A stretch of DNA of 64,000 bases from Ophiocordyceps camponoti-saundersi (nom. inval.) (GCA_003339415.1 PDHQ01000013.1:44931-108930), one strand, 5' to 3'; shown: positions 47,818 through 63,086, counted from the first letter of the stretch. Numbers and translations: made by a program. Notes: generated by a model from the letters alone, not told the origin.

Positions 47818-50060
47818 ATGCCTCCTCCGCCTAGGGTGCTACTGGTGGCCGGATCCGACTGCTCCGGTGGAGCGTGAGTCTCACTCAGCCTTCTGTCACT
47901 CACAGACGGAAGCTGAGAGAGCCCTCGAAGGGGCCTGGAAGCAGGACAGAAAGTTCTGGCGGCGCAGGGTTGCTACGCCATGACGGCGACAACTGCCCTC
48001 ACCGTTCAGGACACTACGGGCGTTCATGGCATCCATGTCGTTCCCGCCGGATTCGTCGAGCGGCAGATGGACGCTTGTCTAAAGGACGTGGGCGCCGACG
48101 TTGTTGTTACTGGTCAGTCGTTTCCCATCATATGCCGCTTCAGTGCTGATCCCAGTCTAGGCATGCTTTCGGCCGCGGACACGACCGAGGCTGTATCCAG
48201 ACAGGTGACCTCCCATGGCGTGTCCACCGTCGTCGTTGATCCCGTATGCCTGTACGTCCCTTATTCTCCGGCTGCAAGCTGAGCGGCTTCAGGTCGTCGT
48301 CTCGACCTCGGGTGCGCAGCTGCTTCCCCACGATGCTATTCGGAGTCTCGTCAAGTATATGCTTCCTCAAGCGACCGTCTTGACGCCCAACTTACCCGAG
48401 GCCGAGCTTCTTCTCGAAGAAGCGGACAAGCAACTCCGTGATGAGGGCAGCCCTACTGTCGCCCCAAATCGTACCATCCGATCATTAGAGGACTTTGAAG
48501 CTCTGGGTCGCCGCATACAAGCTCTGGGCCCAACCTGGGTGCTTGTCAAGGGCGGGCATATGCCCCTCAGAGCGGACCTCAAGCCGGCATCGACGGCGGC
48601 GGAGAGAGCCATTGTGATGGATGCACTGTGCGGCCCTGACGGCTACTTTCTGCCGCTGCAGAGCCCCTGGCAAGAGAGCACCAGCACGCATGGCACCGGC
48701 TGCTCCCTAGCCGGTACGAGCGCGGAGGCAATCTCGTCCCGTCCCCTATTCATTCAGTTGCTGATCGGTGCTTCTCTTTCAGCCGCCATCGGGGCCGGCT
48801 TGGGTCTGGGCTTAGACGTTCCCAGTGCCGTCCGAACGGCTTGTCGATATGTCGAGGCCGCCATCAGGGCAGCGCCTGGGCTGGGCAGTGGTCACGGGCC
48901 CCTTGGCCACTTTCATTCGACTTACCATCTCCCCTTCTCTCCGTCAGTCGTTACGAGTCTTGTCTGCTCTGCCTCACTCCATGACTGAAGCGGTGAAAGG
49001 GGCTATTTCATCGAGTATCTACTCGCCCGTCCAGATGTCAGCTTCCTTTGGCACTCATTCGTGCATCATCCCTTCGTCAAGGCCCTCGGCGACGGCTCCT
49101 TGCCGCTTCAGTCCTTCAAGGGTTACATTATTCAAGACTATCTCTTCCTCGTGAGAGCCCCGGTTGTCTTCCGCTCTTTGACTCTCCCCCTTATCTGACT
49201 TTGTCTTTTGTGTCTCTTACACTCACACACACACACACAAAGATCCAATTCTCGCGAGCGTATTCCCTCGCCGCGTATAAAGCGAATAACGTCGCCGACA
49301 TGAATTTCGTCGGTTCTTCCCTCTTCCCTGATAAGGCACATAAATGTTCTGAGTCTGACCCTCCTCAGGCCAACCAAATGACTTCGTACTCCTTACGCGA
49401 AACACAGCTACACGTCAACTACTGCGCTTCCTTTGGCATCTCACTATCTGAGATGCAGGCCACCGAGGAGCATCAAGGTGCGGCATCCTATTCATCCCCC
49501 CCCCCCTTTCCCCCCTTGAGCCGTGGCTGATTACTTACCCAGCCTGCACCGCTTACACCCGCTACGTTCTCGACGTCGGTCAAGCTCAGGACCTCGTCGC
49601 ACTTCACATGGCTCTCGCTCCTTGCATGCTCGGCTACGCCGCGGCCGCCCGCATGTTGCGTGACCATCCCGACACTCGCTGGGATGGAAATCCTTACCGG
49701 GAGTGGATCCGAAATTATACTGACGATGACAGCAGTGGCGCCGTCGAGCAATGTTCCCGTACGCCTCTCGTCGCCCGTTCCTCTCTTTCGTAATTAACCA
49801 TCTCTCTTCTCCCGCATAAGCCGCTGACGTCGCTCTGTTACCGCAGGCCAGCTCGAGGACATGATGTTGTCGCAATCGCCGAGCCGGGTAGAAGAGCTCG
49901 TCCGCATCTTTCTCCATGCCACCAAGGTTCGTGATCAAGATCCGATTCGCGATTTCTCGTCAACTGACCGGCTCCGTTCCCCACCCCTTTTTTGCTTCCT
50001 ATGATTTCCTCAAACTCGCAGATGGAGCTGGGCTTTTGGAATATGTTTCCTTACGCCTAG
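47818..50060 (+). CDS. thi20: Bifunctional HMP/HMP-P kinase and thiaminase II (Thi20)
   Basis: Eleven exons: 47818-47873, 47931-48112, 48161-48243, 48293-48713, 48783-48942, 48991-49150, 49243-49308, 49369-49477, 49543-49758, 49847-49926, 50022-50060; 523 aa. The N-terminal ThiD-type kinase phosphorylates hydroxymethylpyrimidine for thiamine synthesis: VLLVAGSDCSGGAG, YAMTATTALTVQDT, VLVKGGHMP and HGTGCSLAAAIGAGLG. The C-terminal TenA domain salvages pyrimidine from degraded thiamine: SFKGYIIQDYLFL, FSRAYSLAAYKANN, YTRYVLDVGQ and the final FWNMFPYA. Introns run 48-95 nt. Those at 48714-48782 (69 nt) and 49309-49368 (60 nt) are multiples of three; both were spliced to restore family spacing. 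Intron 6 has an AC microsatellite at its acceptor. Convergent with argininosuccinate lyase. Confidence 0.92.
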
Positions 50061-50454
50061 GCCTCGGCAGTCCTTCATTACTTGTTTCTACAGAGTTTGT
50101 CGATCACAGATGATCTAGAGTTAGGTTGTCTCGGCCTAGGTTATGTTATTGGCATTGCAGAAAACTCGTGGTTGCTTCACTTATTCAGGGGTCCTTCACA
50201 GCGGTCTTGCCACCCCCCCTTTTTTTAGCCTGGTTCAACTTCCAGGGAGATCCGACCGTTGGGCGTTCGTAACTCCAAGCCCCAGCCCTTGTGTATATAC
50301 ATGTGTAGTCTGGAGGGCACCTGTGAGAGTCCTCCCATCAACAGGACGCCACAGCTGTTTCATCTCGCAAATCCAACCAGTATATATGTACATACACACC
50401 CAAGACGTCAACAACATGAAAACAAGAAGCATCGTCATAGATACCCCTCCCCTG
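50061..50454. other. convergent 3' spacer
   Basis: 394 bp between the stops of thi20 and argininosuccinate lyase, with a C/T run near 50213-50226 and TATATGTACATAC-like AT sequence near 50380-50400. No gene seen. Confidence 0.5.
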
Positions 50455-51926
50455 TTAGGTCTCCTTCAACAGATCCCTCAGCACCTTGATCTGCTCCTTG
50501 ACACTCGCCTTACAGGTGCCGCCCTTTGCGGTGCGGCGCTCGGCGCAGGCATCATAGTCAAAGACCTGGGCGACGTCCTTTTCGAACCGGTCGTCGATGG
50601 CCTTGAGCTGGTCGTAAGACAACTCGTTCATCGGGATGCCCGTCTCCTCCGACTTGGCGACGCATTTGCCGGAGATGTGGTGGGTCTCGCGGAAGGGAAC
50701 GCCCTTGCGGACGAGGTAGTCGGCCAGGTCGGTGGCGAGCATGAAGGGGTCGAGGGCAGCGCGCATGCGGTCGCCGTTGGTCGTCAGGGTGGAGAGGACG
50801 CCGTTCGCGATTTGGATGCTGTCGGCCACCGTCTTGACGAGGTCGAGCATCGGCTCGACGCTCTCCTGTAGGTCCTTGTTGTAAGTACTGGGGAGACCCT
50901 TCTGCACCATCATGAAGCCGGCCATGTGGCCGAAGACGCGCCCGCTCTTGCCTCGAAGCAGCTCCAGGCTGTCCGGGTTCTTCTTCTGCGGCATCAGGGA
51001 GCTGCCGGTGGAATAGGCGTCGGCGAGGCGGACGAAGCCGAATTCGGCCGTCGAGTAGAGGATGAGATCCTCGGCCCAGCGGGAGACGTGCTGCATAAGC
51101 ATGGCGCCCCATTGCAACGCCTCAGTAACGAAGTCGCGATCCGCCACGGCGCCCATCGAGTTCCATAGCAGGCCTTCGAAGCCGAGCTCTTTAGCCATCA
51201 TGTCGCGGTCGATGCCGAAGGGGTTGCCGGCCAGGGCACCACAGCCAAGCGGGCTTCTGTTAACACGACGGGTGAGTTCCCGCAGACGCTGTAGATCAGA
51301 AGCGAAGACTGAGCCGTAAGAAAGAAGCCAATGACTCCAGCGAATCGGCTGCGCGCGCTGCAGGTGGGTGTAACCCGGCATGAGGATATCCATCTCCTTC
51401 TCTGCGCGGGCGGCCAAGACGTTGAGTAGGTCTACGAGATGACGCTGAATGACGCGAAGCTCATCACGAAGCCACATGCGCATATCGCAAACGACCTGTT
51501 CGTTCCTACTCCGTCCCGTATGAAGCTTGCCGGCGACGTGTTTGCCGATGATTTCGCCGAGACGACGCTCATTCGCGGTGTGAATGTCTTCGTCTACGCC
51601 GGGGACGATGACGAATTCATTGGCCTCCCATTCTTTCTGTACTTGTAGGAGTCCCTTCTCCATCTGTTGGAACTCTTCGTTGCTTATGATGCCGGCCTTG
51701 GCGTTTGCCCTGGCGAAGGCGATGCTGCCGAGGATGTCCTGCTTGTATAGCGCGCGATCGAAGTTGATGCTCTCGTTGTACGTGACCATGAGGGAATCGA
51801 GAGAGCCTGTGGCCTGTTGTCAGAGATTTCATCTGAGGTCCCAAAGTCGTATAAGATGGGGTATGACATACCGGTGAAGCGTCCGCCCCAGAGCATGCTG
51901 CCCTCTGCTTTGGTGCTGGATGTCAT
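50455..51926 (-). CDS. arg4: Argininosuccinate lyase
   Basis: Two exons: 51926-51872 and 51806-50455; 468 aa, the usual length. It splits argininosuccinate into arginine and fumarate in the cytosol, the last step of arginine synthesis. Exon 1 carries MLWGGRFTG, the conserved opening. Exon 2 has DEDIHTANERRLGE, GKLHTGRSRNEQVV, the catalytic-base region PGYTHLQRAQP, and the fumarase/lyase signature GSSLMPQKKNPD with the mobile-loop Ser. The intron is 65 nt (donor GTATGT). All conserved residues I checked are present, so it should be active. Confidence 0.97.
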
Positions 51927-52338
51927 GTTTGCCTTCCTTTCTCTTCGTAGCTAATCGTCCTCTCTGTTTTCTGTCGGTATTTTCCCTTGATTTCTTTCAA
52001 TTTCTCCTCTTCCTTTCCTTCTCTATGCTGAGGCGAGATGTTCGGATAAGAATGTCTGGTAAGAAAATTTCCTGCTGTCGTGCAACAGCCCGGGATGTCT
52101 CGGAGACGTTCCGGAGGCTGACGATGATGAAGATGTTATTTTCGGCGCAGAAATTCCGGGGTGGATGACTAATGGCCTGTTATCTTGTTTCGACCTTTAA
52201 ACCCCGAACACACTCACTCGACTCCCTCGTAGTCGTACATACAGAAAGGGTACAGCACACTCAGAGGGATTCATCTTGGCTAGGTACCTACCTACCTAGG
52301 TAGTTGAGTGCCTCATGCCATATGCCAAGCATCATTCT

Positions 52339-52371
<33 letters not shown>

Positions 52372-53435
52372 TTCTCAGGCCATTGACGCGCGCGAAGCCC
52401 CATGGCGCGACTTACATACATGGTTCCCTCTGCAGACGCCGCCCGGCAAGCCTCGTGAAACAGGAAACCGACCTTGTCCAGGCGCGGCATAACTACCACC
52501 TACCTATCCACCATGCTAATAAACGCATCTACAACAATTCTCCGTTCTCCAGTCTTCAAACGTCTTGGGTTATGAAGGAGCTACATACCTATTATACTAT
52601 CTGCTAATGTGTAGACGCCCGTTTCTCCTCTCCTTCTCAGCCTCCACAAAACCAGAGGCCGAAAGGTTTCGACATCGCCCCTGATTCTGACTCTGAGGAA
52701 GAGAGGAAATTAAAAAAAGCAACTAAAAAAGAAAAGGAGGATAGGCATTTGTTTACACATACTCTCGCCCCTCCCCTCCCCTGCTAAGCTGTTAAAGGGT
52801 CTGTATCCGTTCATGGTAAAGCCGCGTGCTGTAGATGTATGTAGCTGTGTGCTCAAGTGGCAATATGTCTACCTAGGTATGCGTAGTTTAGTATGTGACA
52901 GAGCTTTAGAGACTTTGTTAGCCTCCCGATTGATAGGGCTTCATTACAACCTCGTTTCAATGGTTCTTCTCGGCATTCCCTCATCAGCCCCCGATAACGG
53001 TGACTTTGCAACAGACTAAACCAATGCAGCACACTTGTACTGTTTCGTGGTACTAGAACAGGCCGAGGCTTGTGTCTAAGGCACCTACGGAATATGCATG
53101 TTGACAACTCCCTCCTACACCACGACACTGCCCACCTCTCAATCCACGACTCCAATATGATCGTCCCTTTTGCTTCCCTGCTTCACGCTGTAGTAGAAGC
53201 TCTTTGGTAGTTACATGCATACATACATAAATCATCAATCAGTTATATACATTGGCTTTGTAAGACTGTCCGGTAGCACCGTAGCACTATCCGGTGTGAT
53301 TCCGGCCCACGAGCCCACCGCAAGATGAAGAAAAGAAAGGACTAAATCGGCCCGTCGTCGTCGATACCTCGTTCTGTAGATGGCGGTTCAGAAGAGGGTG
53401 AGACGGTGAGCGAGGCTCATCCTGCGATGGCTCAA
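51927..53435. other. 1.5-kb spacer with palindrome and CTTT microsatellite
   Basis: Upstream of argininosuccinate lyase and downstream of the next - strand gene. It holds a TAGGTACCTACCTACCTAGG cluster (52280-52303) and a TTTC tandem run (about 52340-52371). AT-rich sequence is present around 52700-52760. The ORFs over the microsatellite are repeat artefacts. Confidence 0.6.
52340..52371 (+). repeat. (TTTC)n microsatellite
   Basis: Roughly eight uninterrupted TTTC units. A second, longer TTTC array lies at 56821-56869. Confidence 0.9.
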
Positions 53436-55391
53436 TTACCTCGTCCCACGCATACCATATCCCGATTGACTCGCCAACTCCGAAGCGCCGTAACCTGCAA
53501 TGATGTCCGATTCGTCAATATAACCAGAAGGACTCGCTGTCTCGTCCACCCGCCGCGGCTCCTCATTGTCCGGCATCATCAGGCGAAAGTCCTGCTCCGG
53601 CGGCGCATTGGGCAAGGGAGGCGCGTCGCTGGCCGTCATCTTGGCCCGCTTGATGCGGCCCGACTGCTGGCGGACCCACGAGTTGATGGTGCGGAAACGT
53701 GGCACCGCGTCCTCGGACGCCTCGGTGGTTTCCGTGTAGACCGTGTCGCGATAGCTGCGGGATGCGGTGCTGACGCTGCTCCGGCTGGCCACGGGCGGTG
53801 GGACCGCCACGGCCGTCACCGTAGTCGTGGTGGCGGTGCCCATGACGGCCGGCGGCATGATGATGTCGCCGTCGCCGAAGCCCGACGACAGTGACGACAC
53901 GTCGCTGATGCCGGACAGCGTGTTGTTGGACCGCGGCGTCGGCCGGAACTGTTGCTGCACGGGCCCCTGGTGAGGCAGGCTCCAGGTGGCGCTGCTCTCG
54001 CCGCCGCGCTCGCTCTTGGTCATAATGTCCGTATGGACGGTGATGCCACTTGACGAGCGTTGGTGGCCCTGCTGATGAAGCACCGGCAGTCGCTTCTCCG
54101 CCCAGACGGCGTCGTCATGCTGCTTGTCTAGATTGGACCAGCTCCGCATGGCAACCCTTTCCTTGAGAAAAGGGACGCGGGAGGCGACGTTCATCATAAA
54201 CTGCTTAGGCCTGTTCAGACCCAGTGATGACTGGAAATCTGACCTACGGCTCGTTCCGCCAGGCTGCACCATGCCGTCCAGGGACATGGACGGCGTGGCA
54301 TGTGTCTGCCAGAAATTTCGTTCATGCGACCTTTTATGCATCTTGTAGCATTTCCATGCAAACCAGGCGACGAAAAAGACGATGACGGTGGCACCTAGCG
54401 TCCCTTGTCAGCGGGCCCTTCTTGAGTCAACCTTCTTAGCCAGCATCATCACGCACCGATAGAGCCAACGGCTATGAGAGCCTTTTCGGCGTCCGAGTGG
54501 AGACCGTGGTGCACCGGTGCCGGTGCCATTATCACCATCGGTGGAGGGGTTTGAACCGAGTCGACTGGGACTGGTGTTCGGTCCGAGGCTGCCGGCTCCG
54601 TCACCGTCACGACAGGTTGCAGCCCTTTTCTTTCCTTGGGTGACTGTACGAAAGGGAAGTCGGCTGATGTAGGGGATCCCAGCCGCGGAGGCGCAGTCAT
54701 CATAGGGAAAGCTGGTTCGAAATCTGAGAAGCGCGGGCTTCGCGGGCTATCCGGACCGTTCGCCCGGAAACGTTGGTCTTCGCGTTCCTCGTGCTCGCTG
54801 TCGTCACTTTTCCCACCGTACTTGCGATGCCTGTCATCATTGTCTTCTGCTTTGCTGACAGCGCCGGGCTGTGTCGTGTCAGAGACCACTTCGAACCTCT
54901 TCCAGCGAACTACTTACCGGCGGGCCGCCTTCGAGCGTATTCAGAGGGCCTGGTATCGAATCAAGAGTCTTTGAAGGCGTAAATTCCTCCTTGTTCTTCG
55001 GTAACGGCAATGGCGGCGGTCGTGGCTTGGACGAAAGAGCAAGAGGGTCGGCCACTTGAACTGCGTCAGGGGAGCTTATGGGAGAAGTGGCAGCATTCTG
55101 CTTCTTCTGCTTATGGTCAGAGTCTGAGTCGCTATCGTCGCTGCTGACGGAAGAGCTGTCGGAACGCTTCGTGGCAGCTCCTCGTGCCGGCTTCTGTCCG
55201 GAGCTGCTCCTCCGTCTCCGGACACCCGTGCCTGAACCGCGTCTAATCTTTCGATTGCGTTTTATTTCGATGTGGCGAGCCTCGTCGTCGTCGTCGTCTC
55301 TGGTCCAGGGAGGGAAGACCAGGGCTCTGCATGGTGAAGATTGGCTTGGAAGGGTTGACCCGTGTCCGCACGGAGTGCCGGCTGGAACCAT
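53436..55391 (-). CDS. Single-pass membrane protein of unknown function
   Basis: Three exons: 55391-54918, 54868-54457, 54394-53436; 614 aa. Introns are 49 and 62 nt (donors GTAAGT and GTGCGT). I do not recognise the family. The first half is low complexity: a poly-Asp stretch, RRRRSSSG, a DSDSDSD run and Pro-rich blocks. One strong membrane helix follows at about residues 287-307 (ALIAVGSIGATVIVFFVAW), whose coding sequence is interrupted by intron 2; basic residues come right after (KCYKMHKRSHER), which suggests a cytosolic C-terminus. There is no signal peptide. The tail is Ser/Thr/Pro-rich with TVYTETTEASEDAV and ends SQSGYGMRGTR. The start is uncertain: ATG 55391 is the first in frame, but an ATG in another frame (55471) opens a more protein-like stretch. 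Confidence 0.65.
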
Positions 55392-56819
55392 GGCTGATAG
55401 TACCGCCGGTAAGCGCAGGGGATCGCCTTGATAGACTCTTGTGCTGCGCAAGTTGAAGCGGCGATGTCCATCTAAATCATGGTCATGGGTCGACTTTGCG
55501 AACGGGCAAGGGGCGACAGTCAGACTGAATGAACCGGCGGCGCGCGCGCACCAGCCTTGAACTATTTGCTCCGTTCAGGAGCGGGCGAAGTAGGACCAGC
55601 CTTTGAAGTAGAAGCAACAGCCAAGAGAAACGGACAAAGGTATCAATCAGGTCGGGTCAAGCAAAAGGTGAGCAGGACAGGCGATAGGGATTCAAAAGAC
55701 GGCGGCGAGCGACAAGAGAGGGCACCAGAGAAACGAACGGCCCGAGGATCCACTGGCGGACGGGAGTCGTTGCAAGACTCGAATCATGGGGATAGAACGA
55801 GCGTGGCCTCGAGCGCACGAGCAGGCCTCCGATCAGGGGCTTGGTGTCTCCAGAGAGTCTCCAGATGGTCTCTCGATGGTCTCCAGTGGGGTGCCTCCGG
55901 ATGGTCTTCGGAGGGTCCCCAGAGGGTGTAGGGGTTCCCCAGGCACGGACGAGACCCATCGGAGACACGGCGAAGCTGGTCAGCCCAAACGACGGCTTCC
56001 TTGCCTAGTCCCAATGACGGTGATGATGATGATGACAAGGAGTGGGTCGATGCAGCCATGTCTGTGCGCGGAGAGAGCTTTTTCGGAGGAGAGTCTCTTA
56101 CTGGGGGAGAATTGGAGACACTGCGACGACAATCCGTTTCAGAGTGGCCCCTCCCCCGTTGGATATCTGGCGGCAGGGGTATGGAGAGGACGCGACCGTG
56201 CAAGAGCGTCGTAAGACGTGCTGCGGTACTGCTGTTGGGCAAACGAAGGCTTCGGCTTCGAATTGAAAGAGCAGTTTGTCTGCTGTTGGGTTATAGGATA
56301 CGCCGAATTGTGTGTGTACATACACACATAGAGTCTTGCGCGGATAGCAGATGCTCACAGTCACAGCAGTCTGGGTTATCCGCTAGTTTCGAGACTAACG
56401 ATTGAAAGGTTCGGCGATTGATAAGGAGAATGGTCCGGGTCGGCCGAGTCTCGAGGCCATGCTTTAACCATGCCGCAAGTCAGAAGCCGCCTCCTGAATC
56501 CCAGTGTCAGCCTTGCGTGCTGCCAGTGACTATGTCGACCGGAAGCCCATGTGTTTTCCCTTGACATCCCTTGACACGGCAGAAAGAGATCAATGCTGCC
56601 GGGAGAGGACATGGATGAGCCCTGCTTCTGGTGACTGGTGACTGGTGTCAGTATCCCTTCCAGCTCTGTCCCTATTCCGTTCTCCGACGCCTGGATCAGC
56701 CGGAGGTCCTAGCCATCCGCGACAAAAGGGACATGTTTCGCATGAGACACGGGACAAGACAGCAACGCAAGGCCGGCCGTTTTCGGGCGAGCCGGGTCCG
56801 CTTGACTGTGTAAACTTTG

Positions 56820-56871
<52 letters not shown>

Positions 56872-57702
56872 ACGTTACCGTGATTTCCGTACAGTTCCGC
56901 CATTCCAAGGCCTGTAAAAAAAATCTGCATCTATCTCTTATCTTCAACAAGTGAAGACTCCCATCGCCAAAGACGACACCCTCGGCATCTCATCATGATG
57001 TCGGGATTCTGCGGCCTGCTGCTGGCGATGAATCCCGAGCCAGTACCGATCCGCGATGTCGCACACGTGAAGGCATCTTCTTGCCTATCACATTGTTTCC
57101 CCCCCCCCCCCTCTCGAAGAGCGACGATGCAATCGACTGGAGATAGGTCGGCGGAGGGAGCAGTGCGACGCTAGCGATGCCGACCGTCCATCTGTGTGTG
57201 CGGTTTTGTAGTGCCCTTATCGGATGAACACGGCCGTTCCAATCAGATGCCGACATTGAAGCATAAAAAAGAAGAAAAAAAAACAGCTTTATACACCATA
57301 CGGATTATCCCTACGGGGTCCGTTCAAGCTGCATATGTATTTCGTACCAAGGAATTGAATCAAACGGCTAATAATAAGATGAAGTGTTGGTTTAAAAAAC
57401 CGCTGCCCTCAATTAAAGGGGGCTGGCCAGTCATATTAGCCGTCGTAGTAAGCGACTCTGAGGTGAGAAGGGTTATTAATTTGGAGTGAAAAAAAAAAGA
57501 GGCAAGGGCCACCTCAGCCTAGTCCCTGCCGGTAAAGAGGCCAACTCCCAGTCATCTTCACCTTTACAATAGCCACGAGAGGGCTTTTCTCTCGTCACTC
57601 GCTCAATCGCCTCGTCTGAGAAACGACGAAGCGCTGTTCTTTCTCGCCTCGTCGCTCCTTCATACATACAGGCGTGATACGAGCTTCCCGAGGCCACGGC
57701 AA
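55392..57702. other. 2.3-kb spacer with degenerate and simple repeats
   Basis: Divergent spacer before the NADH dehydrogenase gene. It contains a degenerate tandem of GGTCTCC/GGTGTCTCCAG-like units (about 55840-55935), a TTTC array (56821-56869), a C13 run (57099-57111) and an AT-rich island (about 57240-57490). No gene is confidently recognised. Confidence 0.55.
56821..56869 (+). repeat. (TTTC)n microsatellite
   Basis: About twelve TTTC units without interruption. Confidence 0.92.
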
Positions 57703-59518
57703 ATGGCTTCTCTCGCGCGAGCAGCGGCTCCCTGGGCCAGAGCTGCGCAGCTGGGATCTAGAAAAACCCTGCCCACGTCTCTTTATTCATCTGTCATCGC
57801 CACGAGGCTGCAATTCGCCGGTCGCGTCGCCTTCTGCAGAGCTTACAGCGATGCGCCGCCGCGTCCGAAGCCCGGTAGACTGCGCAGGGCCTTGAAATGG
57901 ACGTGGCGCTTCACATACGTCTCCGTCGGCGCCCTTGTGGGCTATTCTTTCTATGTCATGTATCAAGACCGTCATCCTGATCCGCAAGCCGAACCCGACC
58001 CCAGCAAGAAGACACTGGTGATACTGGGTGAGTAATAGCGCCCGTTGCTCGTACGCTTATCCATTAACCGTTCTTCCCAGGCACTGGCTGGGGCTCTGTG
58101 GCCCTTCTCAAGAAGCTCGACACCGAAAACTACAATGTAGTTGTTGTCTCACCTCGAAACTACTTTCTCTTTACTCCTCTCCTTCCTTCGTGTACCACGG
58201 GCACTATCGAACACCGATCCATCATGGAACCTGTCCGTACCATTTTGCGTCGCAAGCGGGCTGCCGTCAAGTTTTACGAAGCTGAGGCTTCGTCCATCGA
58301 CACCGACCGGAAGGTCGTCAAAATTGTTGACAACTCGGAGATCAAGGGCGCCACGTCAGAGACGGAGATCCCCTATGACATGCTCGTCATCGGCGTCGGA
58401 GCCGAGAACGCCACTTTTGGAATCCCGGGCGTTCGCGAAAACAGCTGCTTCTTGAAGGAGATTGGCGATGCCCAGCAGATCCGCAAGAAGATCATGGACT
58501 GTGTCGAGACCGCCGCTTTCAAGGGTCAAAGCCCGGAAGAGGTCGACCGTCTGATGCACATGGTGGTGGTTGGCGGCGGCCCCACGGGCGTCGAGTTTGC
58601 CGGCGAGCTGCGTGACTTTTTCGAGGAAGACATCAAGAAATTGGTGCCAGAAATAAGCCCTCGCTTCAAAGTCACACTGATCGAAGCTTTGCCTAATGTA
58701 CTGCCATCCTTCTCCAAGCAGCTGATTGATTACACGGAGAACACGCTTCGTGAGGAGAAAATCGACATCAAGACCAAGACCATGGTCAAGAAGGTCAGCG
58801 ACAAGACGGTCGAGGCTGATATCACGGGTCCCGATGGTAGCAAGGAGCGTGTCGTCATCCCCTACGGTCTACTTGTCTGGGCCACCGGTAATGCCGTGAG
58901 GCCCATTGTCAAGGACCTCATGGCGCGTATTCCGGCCCAGGCCGACTCCCGCCGCGGTCTTGCCGTCAACGAGTACTTGGTCGTCCAGGGAGCTCGCGAT
59001 ATCTGGGCTATTGGCGACTGCGCCGTTGCCGGATATGCGCCCACCGCTCAAGTCGCCTCTCAGGAGGGCAACTTCCTCGGTCGACTGTTCAACAACATGG
59101 CCAAGACGGAGGCTCACGAATCCCGCATTCGCGAGCTGAGCAGCAGACTGAACCTCGAGGCCGGTAACTCGGCCCAGGCAGCGGAGGAGATTGAAGCTCT
59201 TGAGCGGCAGCTGCGGAAGATCAAGGACATAAAGCCTTTTCGGTACAGTCACCAGGGAAGCCTGGCGTACATTGGTAGCGAGAAGGCCGTCGCCGATGTG
59301 AGCTGGTGGAACGGCAACCTGGCGACAGGTGGCAGCATGACGTATTTGTTTTGGAGGAGTGCCTACCTCTCCATGTGCTTCAGCAGTGAGTCATCTCCCT
59401 CTTCACTCTCTAATTCAACTGATCCGGCTGACGAACTGCTGCAGCCCGGAACAGAGTCCTGGTTTTGGTGGACTGGTTGAAATCCAAGGCTTTTGGCCGC
59501 GATGTGTCGCGTGAGTAA
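57703..59518 (+). CDS. nde1: External alternative NADH:ubiquinone oxidoreductase (Nde)
   Basis: Three exons: 57703-58027, 58081-59385, 59445-59518; 567 aa. Type II NADH dehydrogenase: it passes electrons from NADH to ubiquinone without pumping protons. A basic presequence (~48 residues) and a membrane anchor (YVSVGALVGYSFYVMY) suggest the inner membrane facing the intermembrane space. FAD site KTLVILGTGWGSVALLKKL is split by intron 1 after the first Gly. NADH site is MVVVGGGPTGVEFAGELRDF; the second FAD motif is IWAIGDCA. The membrane-binding C-terminus includes WRSAYLSMCFSTRNRVLVLV and WLKSKAFGRDVSRE. No EF-hand is inserted, so calcium control is unlikely. Introns are 53 and 59 nt. Confidence 0.95.
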
Positions 59519-60575
59519 AAACTGGCGAGGAGGGAGTTGTTGGAGCGGCATCAGCGCTCGATGCACTCTCATCTCTGTACATTGGAGTGCCGGAGCAAGG
59601 CTTTACGGCCATATATAGACGGGGACAGGGCTGGCATGGTTGGGACTGATAGATGATCTGGGGTCGATGACGTTTATCCAGGTAGACCGTGTGTCACGTA
59701 TTGATTCGATCTTGTCGGGATGTAAAATAGGTAGCAAGTAGGCAGATGTCACTCTACTAGCATTTAATGTACTAGATATTTGGACACAAGAGAAGTAGTC
59801 GGTACGAATAAGCCACTTTCATATTGCCGGTTTGCGGGGGGAGGTTTTGAGCTCTGAGTTTGTGATTATAACGAGTCAACGTCCATAGGTATGATTGCAA
59901 TGTGCCCGCCCGAGTCACTACGAGTAGTAATAGGAAAATTCACCTGCCAGATCCCTGTTTTGTATGGATGTGTGCACCCGTGCATACCACGAAACCCTTG
60001 TAGATCCATCGACAGCTGGCTTCATCGGCCTCATGTACTCTTGTGAAGTTACGCGGCAATCATATCATGATATGCATCCGTTCATATATACTCCGTACGC
60101 TCTTGGATGTGGGCTGATGGCGGCGTCTAGGGTAGGGAGTGGCGTTCCGAAACGAGAAAGTGACTTTATTGCGAGGTAATAGTGAGCTCGAATTCTTACG
60201 TGATGAAGTCTCCACTACCGCTTTACTGACCAATGAAAGTCCGGTCTTTTCTAGCGCCATCAGAATCAGTCAGATGTTGCAGGGAGGGACGGGTAATAAA
60301 CGGGGAAATGGGGGGCCTGAAAGGCAGGGGAAAGAAAAAAAATTCAACAGATTAACCGACCCGGCAGCCAAACCTTTTTTTTCCTTGCCCTGCTTTCCTC
60401 ACAACATCATCCCCTTCCTGCATCACCACGAAGGCCCTCTGACCTGCACTCCTTTCCATCGCCCCGCAGAGGCATCTTCTGACAATCAACTGATCCGCCG
60501 ACACTCATTCCTTGCTCTTCTCCTTCTTTCCTGTCATTGCGAAGGCCATCCACTGCGAGAAGCGCCTCCTTGAGA
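59519..60575. other. 1-kb intergenic spacer
   Basis: Between two + strand genes. The first half is AT-rich 3' sequence. The last ~200 bases before Dbp2 are CT-rich (60370-60540), a likely core promoter and leader. No gene or clear repeat seen. Confidence 0.5.
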
Positions 60576-63086
<2,511 letters not shown>

